Shown: positions 18,796 through 26,878 of the stretch, one piece after another
Numbering within the stretch: position 1 is the stretch's first letter
Layout of the letters: every line of letters starts with the position of its first letter
From: Vibrio aestivus
GTDB lineage: Bacteria; Pseudomonadota; Gammaproteobacteria; Enterobacterales; Vibrionaceae
Assembly (NCBI GenBank): GCA_003263845.1
Contig: JYJN01000085.1
Location: 1-35,461 of the forward strand
Length of the DNA stretch: 35,461 bases
Direction of reading: 5' to 3'
Position numbers and translations under genes: made by a program
The notes under the pieces: generated by a model
What the model was told of the DNA's origin: nothing
What the model saw: the letters and a program-made list of their open reading frames with translations, nothing else
The model's database searches: none

Positions 18796-20184
18796 TTAGG
18801 ATTCAGTTTGAGAAAGGGCATTCTCATTTTGAGAATGATTTTGCTCAACAAAGTTAACGGCGACGGTGAGTGCGGCAAGTATGTAAATAGGCCAGTTAAA
18901 ACCTTGAGTTAGAAAGGTGCCAGAGACAATAGTGCCAATTAGCCCTGCATAAACGGCGTTAGCACACGCGTTGAGGCTTGGAGAATACATCAAAGGGTTT
19001 AGGTCTATCCGTTTAATGGTACCCCGAGCAGTTTTGATGAGGGAGGTGATGGTGATGATGAAAACGATCAAACCAACAAAGCCGGTTTCTGCTAAGACGC
19101 CAAACCACGTACTGTGAACCGCATGATTTAAACCATCCCAATGTTGACTGTAAAAGAAGTAGTTAGCGTAGAAATTATTTAAACCGACACCTGTGATTGG
19201 ATTATCTAACGCCATGTAAAACGCAGCTTCCCATGCATAGAGGCGCCCCATAGCGGAAGCATCGATCCCTTCTTCGGCCGCGCCACCTGATGCACGGTCA
19301 GAGATTCCCGCCATTGCGAATAAAGCCAAGGCTCCAATAATCCCTAAGGTAATTAAGAGCGCTTTTGAGCGAATCAGCTTAATCGCAAAAATTCCAAACA
19401 CGGCCAGCGAGCCTAGCAGACCACCGCGGCTTTGGGTGGCAATAACGGCAGCCATGAGTACAGCGATGGCGATAGCCCCCAATATTCGAATGAAAATGTT
19501 CATTCGCGGAGTAGTCGTTAATCCAATAGCAAACGCAAGCGGGAACATCAAAACGAGAGAGAGATCGTTTGGGTCGCCTAACATTGACCCTAAGTCGCGG
19601 CCAATCGTGACACGAGTTCCCTCTACTAAGCCAATCCCATTAGCTTGGTTAGAAAGCGCAACGCTACCTATTAATATCCCACTTAGAACGATAAGAACGG
19701 CGATTCTTCCAAGATTCTTGTCGGTATTGACTAGCCATGCGATGGCTAGGGTCATTACGATTATTTTCCAATAGATCCCTTTAAAGAGATTAATTGCCAA
19801 TCCTTTGTTTGAAGCAAAAACAATTCCCAAGATGACTAGCAGCCAAAAAGCGGCCATCCAGGTTAATGAATGATGCCAGTAAACTTTAATATTTCGGCTA
19901 ATCAGCGTATGCCAAAGCAATGCAGACAAGGCTCCCATTGAAAGTAGCAGAGGTATTTTGAGTGAGTACAGAACAGGGAACGCTTCATGGATTCTGAAAA
20001 AAGAGAAAAGTACGAATAGTGTAACTAACCAAAAAGTCTGACTTAAAACGAAAAGAGCACCGAGAGGGAGAAATGCGAGCACGACGGGTACTGCAGGGTG
20101 AGGGACAACAAACCAAGCAAGAGCAACGATCGCTGTCATAGCCGTCGCTGCAACAATTACTTGGGGCTTGTTGTTTGTCATCAT
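18796..20184 (-). CDS. sypL: SypL: O-antigen ligase/Wzy-like polymerase
   Basis: 462 aa with about ten to twelve hydrophobic helices over most of the length. The large periplasmic loop and following helix contain YAWEAAFYMALDNPITGVGLNNFYANYF and then VHSTWFGVLAETGFVGLIVF, the GVGLNNF and H-S-x-x-x-x-x-x-E-x-G signatures of the Wzy_C / O-antigen ligase family. In a Wzx/Wzy-type locus it most likely polymerises flipped repeat units. The start has two adjacent ATGs. It follows sypK by 2 nt. Its last codons contain the sypM enhancer palindrome. Confidence 0.9.
   Translation of the reverse strand: MMTNNKPQVIVAATAMTAIVALAWFVVPHPAVPVVLAFLPLGALFVLSQTFWLVTLFVLFSFFRIHEAFPVLYSLKIPLLLSMGALSALLWHTLISRNIKVYWHHSLTWMAAFWLLVILGIVFASNKGLAINLFKGIYWKIIVMTLAIAWLVNTDKNLGRIAVLIVLSGILIGSVALSNQANGIGLVEGTRVTIGRDLGSMLGDPNDLSLVLMFPLAFAIGLTTTPRMNIFIRILGAIAIAVLMAAVIATQSRGGLLGSLAVFGIFAIKLIRSKALLITLGIIGALALFAMAGISDRASGGAAEEGIDASAMGRLYAWEAAFYMALDNPITGVGLNNFYANYFFYSQHWDGLNHAVHSTWFGVLAETGFVGLIVFIITITSLIKTARGTIKRIDLNPLMYSPSLNACANAVYAGLIGTIVSGTFLTQGFNWPIYILAALTVAVNFVEQNHSQNENALSQTES
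18800..18835 (-). promoter_or_regulatory. SypG enhancers upstream of sypM, inside the 3' end of sypL
   Basis: TTCTCATTTTGAGAA (18821-18835) is a perfect TTCTCA-N3-TGAGAA palindrome whose edge is 61 nt from the sypM promoter edge. A second, partial site (TTCTCAAACTGAATC on the minus strand, 18800-18814) sits 21 bp closer, about two helical turns. Both are inside the last codons of sypL, so the protein tail and the enhancer share bases. Confidence 0.7.
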
Positions 20185-20186
20185 AG

Positions 20187-21656
20187 CTAGCCTTTCGTTT
20201 GAGCTCTAAGCTTAAATTTAAGAAGCTTTGTTTTCAGACTGAATAGGTTAATGCCCTGACCAATATCGCGAATCGTCAAGGGTACTAATGAAAGCATAGA
20301 AGAAATTACGCTGATTAAAATGAGTGCACTGAACGTCAATGTAACAAGTGCAAACAGTGAGTTAAGTTGGAGACTTAAACCAAGTGAAGCCAAAGGGATT
20401 AATACGACTAAGCATAGAGATTGAATCTGATACGGCAGACGGGTTTGTTTTTGGCTGTAGTAATACACCAAAAGAAACTTAGTTAACTGTGCGAGCATTA
20501 AGGCACCCACGATACCAACAATGCCGTGGGACAATAATGCGTAACACAGCGTAAGACCACCGAACGTGCACGCTAGGTTGATGTTAAATATTGTGCGAGT
20601 TTGTTTTGTATTGAGTAGACCTATGTTCACCAGTTCCGTCAGCTCTTTAAAGAGTACCAAAGGGATCGTCAACGTGAGGAGCGTCGCCGCGCCAAGATAA
20701 ACTTCCGGTAACGCTAACTGAATAAAGACTTGGCCACCAATACCGACAGCAACCGCGAGCAGGCTGATATAAACCACCCCATATTGTGTCACTTTTGCAG
20801 CAGCATTTGGCCCTTGCGTGTTCAGGGTATTAAAGCGTTTTGGCATCCACCACATACCAAAGGGTTGGACCAAAATGCACATGGCTAGCGCGAACTTAGC
20901 GGCGACAGCGTATAACCCGAGTGTTTCAAGTGAAGTCGCGTAAGCGATGATCCAACGTTCAGCACCACTTAATCCGAACGCGACCAATGCAGACAACATA
21001 AGAGGAAGAGAGTACTTGATGTATTGGCCCAATTGACTCGGCTTAGGTAGAACAAATGAAAACTGGTTAACAAAATGAAGCACCAAGAACTGACAGAAAG
21101 ACACTACCACACCAGCCGCAAAGATGAGCGTAACACTAGGTTGATGCAACACGATAACCACGACAAACATAACTTGAAGTAGGGCGCTCACAACGCTGAG
21201 TTTAAAAAAGGTGGATGCTTTATCCTGCATTCGAATCCAAGCCAGGCTGATGGCTAGCGCGCTTTCAAAGCACAATACTACAGCGACTAGCAGTAACTGA
21301 TACTGATTAAGACCTGCAGAAGATGCGTCAATACTTTTTACGATGAGAATCAGTGCTAGAGTTAAAATCAAAGAGGTAAACAGGCAAGCATAATAAAGTT
21401 CACTAGCTTTTAGATGTTTGTCGTTTTTATTGGTCAGGATGCCAACGAATCGATAAAGACTTTCGTGCATCGCCAACCCAACCAAAAGGCTAAAAAATGC
21501 GGTGGTCGTTGCTAGTAACTCGAGCTGCCCCAGTTGGTTGGGTGTTAAATAGCGTGCAATGAAAGGGAGCATAATCAACGACAAGCCTTTAACTAAAAAT
21601 AGACTGATTCCGTATGTGAGCATGCTTTTGAATGGCTTAAGCTTTTGTAAGTTCAT
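20187..21656 (-). CDS. sypK: SypK: Wzx-type flippase (polysaccharide biosynthesis protein)
   Basis: 489 aa, with about twelve to fourteen hydrophobic helices from residue 15 to near 470. The opening ITYGIS-like segment TYGISLFLVKGLSLIMLPFI and the YLTPNQLGQLELL motif are typical of the MOP-superfamily Polysacc_synt flippases. It would move undecaprenyl-linked repeat units across the inner membrane to SypL. The ATG overlaps the sypJ stop (ATGA at 21653-21656), so it is coupled to sypJ. Frame intact. Confidence 0.92.
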   Translation of the reverse strand: MNLQKLKPFKSMLTYGISLFLVKGLSLIMLPFIARYLTPNQLGQLELLATTTAFFSLLVGLAMHESLYRFVGILTNKNDKHLKASELYYACLFTSLILTLALILIVKSIDASSAGLNQYQLLLVAVVLCFESALAISLAWIRMQDKASTFFKLSVVSALLQVMFVVVIVLHQPSVTLIFAAGVVVSFCQFLVLHFVNQFSFVLPKPSQLGQYIKYSLPLMLSALVAFGLSGAERWIIAYATSLETLGLYAVAAKFALAMCILVQPFGMWWMPKRFNTLNTQGPNAAAKVTQYGVVYISLLAVAVGIGGQVFIQLALPEVYLGAATLLTLTIPLVLFKELTELVNIGLLNTKQTRTIFNINLACTFGGLTLCYALLSHGIVGIVGALMLAQLTKFLLVYYYSQKQTRLPYQIQSLCLVVLIPLASLGLSLQLNSLFALVTLTFSALILISVISSMLSLVPLTIRDIGQGINLFSLKTKLLKFKLRAQTKG

Positions 21657-22857
21657 AACTGCGCCTCGCCATTAGAGGTTTCCACACAATCAGCGTCACA
21701 GCTAGGTTGACAAAGTGTGCACGCAATATCGTCATAGGCCAGTTGCGCTTGATAGTCTTGCGCTATGAGTTGAGCCGCCTTGCCAACTTGCTGAATTAGG
21801 GCTAAATCGCTCGTCGCATACAAAAGTGCATTGGTTAAAGAATTAACGTCACTAGAATCGTATTTAATGCAGTTCACATTGTGTTCTAACACTTGGTCCC
21901 AATAGGCGTTATCACGAGGAATAATAACGCACATGCCTGCCGCCATCGCTTCAAGAATAGATAGCCCAAACGGCTCATTGTGACTAGTAGAAACGAAAAC
22001 GTTGGTACTTTGTCGAATCTCATCGAGATTGTCTGGTATCTCATGCCAAGAAAAATGTTCAACCTTTTGAGGAGCATCCGATGCGGGTAATGCCTTGTTT
22101 TTGGGGCGGATGTAACATACTTGAGTGGGATAATCGACCATATGACTGATCGAGCGTGACGCTTCAGTCAGTAAATCTAAGCCTTTCCACTTTAGAAGTG
22201 AAGCACACCAAAATACCGAAGGTTTGTCATACTGGCACTGACTTGGCCATTGCTCTGAAGGTAAACCATTAATAAACGTCTTATAGTGAGCACCGTGCAG
22301 AAAAGCATCGATCTTTTCTTGAACGATAGGTGCTTCAGAAGAGTTAAGAAAAAACGTCGCTAACGCTTTCTCGATTGATGGTTTACTTGAGCTAGGTAGT
22401 AAACGTAATTGGCTTTTGTCAAACAATAACCAATCGATCGAGACGCGCCAACCGGGCCATGGATCAGTTGGATTATTGAAGCGTTGACGAGAGTATTTAA
22501 AAGATAGAGTGGCATATCCATCCCTGGCCCAGAAGAACCGAGCATTCGATCAATCTTGGGGAGTTTAAGCCAATAAAATGCCAACACGACAGTCATAAAT
22601 AGTTGGTGCAACCAAAAGCCAATACCGTGATGACATTTCGCCAGTAATGCCATGGTTGGCAGTCCGTAAACTGAAACGTTCTCTTGTTTAGCAAGCTGGC
22701 TGTTGAGCCAATATTCTTTATTGGCTGTGATAACTGAAAAGCGGTTGTTTTGGCACTTCTTTAAACGAAGCATTTCTTGTGTGGCAATCTTAGAACCACC
22801 AACGAAGTTGATAGAGTCGAAGATTAAACAGTGTGATAAGCGCTGACGTTGACTCAT
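21653..22857 (-). CDS. sypJ: SypJ: family-4 glycosyltransferase, frameshifted
   Basis: Repaired length is ~401 aa. The N-terminal frame has FDSINFVGGSKIATQEML, a GT-B glycine loop with a following Gly-Ser-Lys. The C-terminal frame has SVFWCASLLKWKGLDLLTEASR and the donor motif TSHNEPFGLSILEAMAAGMCVIIPRDN. The frame breaks near 22428-22440; one added base gives RSIDWLLFDKSQL in place of RSIGYCLTK. GGAGG at 6-nt spacing precedes the ATG, and the gene begins 2 nt after sypI. It belongs to the sypIJKL unit driven by the sypI sigma-54 promoter. Confidence 0.88.
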
Positions 22858-22859
22858 GA

Positions 22860-24062
22860 CTAACCTCCAATAGTAATTCGACTAGTAACGAAGGTTTTTA
22901 ACGGGCTCAAGGTACGCCATAGCGATGGGCTGCGAGTTTGCTTAGCCATCAGTTGTCTTAGATAGATGGCTTCGATGTTGCGTGTATTGTGGGCGATAGT
23001 GTGATGCGAAAGAACGTGTGATCGGGCGTTGAGCGCGAGTTCTAAAGCGGAGTTAGGATTACTTCGCACTGCACGCATACATTTGACCAAACCTTTAATA
23101 CCGGAGTTTGGATAAAGAAGGGCATTCTTCTGATGAGTCACGATCTCTTTAATGCCACCTTCTTCCGGCGCGACAATAGGTAACTCTGCCAACGCGGCCT
23201 CTGCAATGACTAATCCAAAAGCTTCTTGCCTTGCGCCACTCACGAATGCATCACAGCCTTTTAACCAGCCAAATACATTCGGCTGTTCACCTACAAAATG
23301 AATGTGTTTTTCGAGTCGGTAATATTCGGCTGTGGATTCTAATCGTTGGCGAAGGGGCCCATCGCCAATAACGACAAGGTGTGTATTGGGATACTCGAGA
23401 GTAATATAGCGAAGTGCTGAGATTATTCTGTCTATGCCTTTACGACTGATGAGAGAACCGACGGTTGCAAATAGATAAGCGTCATCATCAAGCTCAAGAA
23501 TGCCTTTAACGTTTTGTTCTGTTTGACTCTCTAAGCGCGATACGTCGATACCATTGTGAACAACACTTAGTTGTTCTGATGGGTAGCCGTCTTTACGTAG
23601 ATTGTGTGTGACGGCGTCACTCACTGCGATGATGTGAGGAGAGCGATGTAGGCACAGTGTTAAACGTTCTCGCGCCGGATAGTCTGAGTGAACTTGAGTG
23701 ATTAACTCAACACCTTCAAGGCTTGCTGCTAAGCACATCCACTGGCAGGGTGCAGCACTATTAACGTGGATAAGGTCGATGTGGGCATCGCGGATGTAAC
23801 GACGAGCAACGGTCACAAGAGCGCGCCAAGAAACGAGGTCAAATTTCGGTGCACGCTCTCCTAGAAGCAAAGGAAATGCAGACAGTTCGCTATGAACATG
23901 AAGCTTTCCCATTTCATTATGAAGAGGCTCACAGTTAGTCCATAGGAAAGGCGTAAAACGTGCTCTGTCGATGTGTTTAATCAGATCGATGACGCAACGC
24001 TCGCTACCGCGAATCCAATCAGAACCATAATGTACGTAAAGGATGTTTTTTTGCTTACTCAT
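22860..24062 (-). CDS. sypI: SypI: family-4 glycosyltransferase
   Basis: 400 aa from the start chosen here. GT-B features: GSDWIRGSERCVIDL in the N-terminal domain, LIHVNSAAPCQW, then LFATVGSLISRKGIDRIISAL and the donor motif GARQEAFGLVIAEAALAELPIVAPEEGG. The frame is open to 24104, but the sigma-54 promoter (24096-24111) covers that start, so transcription should begin near 24086. The ATG at 24060-24062 (MSKQKNILYVHYG) has GGAGAG at 7-nt spacing and is preferred over the ATG at 24075-24077. It is the first gene of sypIJKL. Confidence 0.9.
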   Translation of the reverse strand: MSKQKNILYVHYGSDWIRGSERCVIDLIKHIDRARFTPFLWTNCEPLHNEMGKLHVHSELSAFPLLLGERAPKFDLVSWRALVTVARRYIRDAHIDLIHVNSAAPCQWMCLAASLEGVELITQVHSDYPARERLTLCLHRSPHIIAVSDAVTHNLRKDGYPSEQLSVVHNGIDVSRLESQTEQNVKGILELDDDAYLFATVGSLISRKGIDRIISALRYITLEYPNTHLVVIGDGPLRQRLESTAEYYRLEKHIHFVGEQPNVFGWLKGCDAFVSGARQEAFGLVIAEAALAELPIVAPEEGGIKEIVTHQKNALLYPNSGIKGLVKCMRAVRSNPNSALELALNARSHVLSHHTIAHNTRNIEAIYLRQLMAKQTRSPSLWRTLSPLKTFVTSRITIGG

Positions 24063-24095
24063 AGCTGCGCTCTCCATATAAGTTTCTTTAGAGAG

Positions 24096-24111
24096 TGCAA
24101 TCACAGTGCCA
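24096..24111 (-). promoter_or_regulatory. Sigma-54 promoter of sypI
   Basis: TGGCACTGTGATTGCA is a full match to the sigma-54 consensus TGGCAC-N5-TTGCA. It is the best of the five in this window. Confidence 0.85.
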
Positions 24112-24171
24112 AAATATATCTCATTGATTTTATGGGAAATATTGTGATTGTTGAGCGCTATTGAAATTTGA

Positions 24172-24186
24172 TTCTCATATTGAGAA
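24172..24186 (-). promoter_or_regulatory. SypG enhancer upstream of sypI
   Basis: TTCTCATATTGAGAA is a perfect TTCTCA-N3-TGAGAA palindrome. Its edge is 61 nt from the edge of the sypI sigma-54 promoter, in the sypH-sypI gap. Confidence 0.75.
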
Positions 24187-24203
24187 TGAGTCTGAAGCAG
24201 GAT

Positions 24204-25241
24204 TTATCCATGATATAAGGAGAGAAATTGGGGGATAACGGCTTGTTGTGAATAATGTTTTTCTATAGTTAACTGCGCCTTTCTCCTGATCTCATTTTGA
24301 TCGAAAACATTAAGGTTGAGCCAATGAGATAGGTGATGTCTAAGCTCTTGCATATTGCTTCCGATAAAGCCATTGCTTTGATGCTCAATCAGCTTAGCGA
24401 GATCACCAACATCTGTTGCTATAACAACTATACCGCGCGCCATGGCTTCGAGCGCAGCCATCGGTAGCCCCTCATATCTTGAACAAATAATCAGCACATC
24501 AATCTGTTTCCAAACCTCTTCCATATTCGTTTGATGACCATGGAAAAGCACGTTGCCATTTGAATTCGTTAGCTTTAACTCATCCTCCATCGGGCCAGAG
24601 CCATAGCAATGAAAAATGACATCAGGAAATTCATGAGCAAGAGCCATAAAACGATCGGGGGCTTTTTCGTGGCTCATGCGACCAACAAAGGCTATTTCAC
24701 TGCCTTGAACCGCGCTAAGTCCGCCTAAGTTAATGAAGTTGTTAAGTCGTTTTGAGCGCGAGATTAGCTTTGTTTGAATCTTATTACTTACCGCTAGTGA
24801 ATGGTCCGAGATGAATGAGGTATAGCGATCTAAAGCATCGTAGAGCCACACGCGACCTCTAGGTGTTTCCCCAGCATGATAAGTGGAGATCTGTTTCCAT
24901 TCATTTTTCGAACTCGACACTTTCGCGAGTTTGGTGATGATGCTCGACTTATAGCCATGAGCGTGAACCACAGTGGGAGAGTGAGCTTTTAAAAGCTCGC
25001 GAAACGCTTTGAGAATAGAGAGTCTAGGGTAAATGCGATTTAAGAAAAAAGAGGGAACTCCACGGGACTTTAACTTACCTTCGAGCTGGTTGTCGCCTCC
25101 ATAGTCTTTTAGGAAAATAACGGCTACAGGTTCATTGTGTTGAGATAACCCATCTGCCAACTCGAGCACATGGGTTTCTATCCCACCAAAAGTATTACTG
25201 TCGATGACTAACCAAACGCTACTAGGCTGGGTTGCTCTCAT
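24204..25241 (-). CDS. sypH: SypH: family-4 glycosyltransferase
   Basis: 345 aa. GT-B fold: FGGIETHVLELADGL glycine loop, TVVHAHGYKSSI, EIAFVGRMSHEKAPDRFM at the start of the C-terminal domain, and the donor motif CSRYEGLPMAALEAMARGIVVIATDVGD. The ATG at 25241 overlaps the end of sypG by 20 nt and has GGGAG at 8-nt spacing, so the two are probably coupled. It closes the sypA-H unit; ~100 bp with no hairpin separates it from the next promoter. Frame intact. Sugar specificity cannot be told. Confidence 0.9.
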   Translation of the reverse strand: MRATQPSSVWLVIDSNTFGGIETHVLELADGLSQHNEPVAVIFLKDYGGDNQLEGKLKSRGVPSFFLNRIYPRLSILKAFRELLKAHSPTVVHAHGYKSSIITKLAKVSSSKNEWKQISTYHAGETPRGRVWLYDALDRYTSFISDHSLAVSNKIQTKLISRSKRLNNFINLGGLSAVQGSEIAFVGRMSHEKAPDRFMALAHEFPDVIFHCYGSGPMEDELKLTNSNGNVLFHGHQTNMEEVWKQIDVLIICSRYEGLPMAALEAMARGIVVIATDVGDLAKLIEHQSNGFIGSNMQELRHHLSHWLNLNVFDQNEIRRKAQLTIEKHYSQQAVIPQFLSLYHG

Positions 25242-26771
25242 CTTCAGACTCCCAAGCTTGCTTTTTGCGGTAAACCGTTGAAGGGCTTAACTCAAGTAAT
25301 ACAGCGGCATTCAAAACATTACCATCACAATAATCAATCGCATTTTGAATTGTTTCTCTTTCAACTTGCCACATAGGCCGAATACTTTGAGGCTTAGTGC
25401 CACTATGGCTTGCTGATGGTTGTTCAAACGCATTTTGTGTCTCTTGGTTCTGTGGTAAATCAGAAGTGCTTTGGGGTGAACCATCACCATGCACCATTTG
25501 ACCACTCGTGGTGTGAGTAGGCTCTTGGTATGGCGTTGGACTTGATGCAGGGTGGCCTTGTACCGCTTCACGTAGAGGCTGTGACATTTTGGCCGCAGTC
25601 TTGGCTCTAGTAATTTGAGCTGGAAGATGTTCCACCGTGAGCTTAGCCTCGTTGTTGAGAACCACGATGTTGCGGATGATATTTTGCAGCTGACGAACGT
25701 TACCTGGCCAGGCATACTTCTTCATCATGACTTCTGCGTCTTTGTGAATGGTAGAAAAGTTCTTGTTGTCTTGTTTTGCGTAAATTTTTAGAAAATGCTT
25801 GGCCAACGTGATGATGTCATTACCGCGCTCTCGAAGGGGAGGCATTTCAACAGGCACAACATGAACACGATAATACAAGTCTTCCCTGAATCGACCTTCT
25901 TCAACTTCTAGCAGCGGATCTCGGTTAGTTGCACAAATGATACGGACATCTACTTTTAACTCTTTGGTCCCACCTAGCGGAGTGAATGTCCCAGTCTGCA
26001 AGAATCGCAATAGTTTTTTCTGCATCTCCAACTCCATCTCACAAAGCTCATCGAGAAATAGAGTACCGCCATGGGCGAGGGAAGCAGCGCCTTTCCTATC
26101 TGCTGTCGCGCCAGTGAAAGCGCCTTTCACATGGCCAAAAATCTCACTTTCCATTAAATCTTTAGGTATGGCACCACAGTTGATTGCAACAAAGGCCGAG
26201 TTTTTACGTTGGCTTTCTTTATGAATGGCTTCCGCACACACTTCTTTACCTGTACCGCTTTCTCCAATAATGAATACGCTGGCTGTAGTGGGAGCAACCG
26301 AGTCTATGGTCTTATATACAGCCTGCATTGGTAAGCTCGAACCAATAAATCCTTGGAAGCGTTTACGATCAAATTTGTTCTCAATATCGTCAACTAAATG
26401 CTCGAGTTTCGCTTGCTTGAGGTGCAGGTCGATGGAGGTTTTTAAGCGATCGGCCTTAATCGGCTTTTCTAGGAAATCTTTTGCGCCTTTCTGTAATAGG
26501 CCCACAGCGATATCCACTGAACCGTGAGCGGTCGCAATGACGACCGCGCTAGGAATTTGGTTCTCATTAATCCAATCAAGGATCTCCTCACCAAACATGT
26601 CCGGAAGCTTCAAATCTAAAATGATGAGCTGAGGCACATTGCGCTCAATGAACGCTTTTGCTTCTCTCCCAGTTTCCACATGGAAAAGGTCATAGGCTCA
26701 TCTTTAACATACTGTTTGTATAAAATGGCCAGTGACGTTGAATCTTCTACTAGTAATACTTTTGGTCGCAT
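25222..26771 (-). CDS. sypG: SypG: sigma-54-dependent response regulator, frameshifted near the N-terminus
   Basis: Repaired length is ~516 aa. The receiver domain starts MRPKVLLVEDSTSLA, with acidic pair E9/D10 and the phosphoacceptor at about D53 in LIILDLKLPDM, and conserved Lys in LEKP. The AAA+ domain has Walker A GESGTGKE, the sigma-54-contacting GAFTGA loop and Walker B GGTLFLDE. After a Gln/Pro/Ser-rich linker, a Fis-type helix-turn-helix (NVLNAAVLLELSPSTVYRKK) binds DNA. The frame breaks near 26695-26700; one added base joins ...VKDEP to DLFHVETGREA. It should activate the sigma-54 promoters of sypA, I, M, P and R, and so its own operon (positive feedback). Confidence 0.93.
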
Positions 26772-26878
26772 TTAACTTTCCTTTTCACCAAACTGCTTAT
26801 GCTTGGTCCGCTGCCAAACTACGGTGTGTCTTTCGTTGTTTCTTGTTATTCGTTTCTACTGTTACTGTCTAGTAATCT

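Noticed and set aside
18821..24186. TTCTCA-N3-TGAGAA palindromes at 18821 and 24172 look like Fur boxes (GAGAATnATTCTC type).
   Set aside because: Each sits 61 nt from a sigma-54 promoter in front of a syp gene and matches SypG-type elements better. No iron gene is near.
25311..25715. A 134-aa open frame on the minus strand inside sypG.
   Set aside because: It is out of frame with the AAA+ and helix-turn-helix coding of SypG and has a low-complexity, implausible product.
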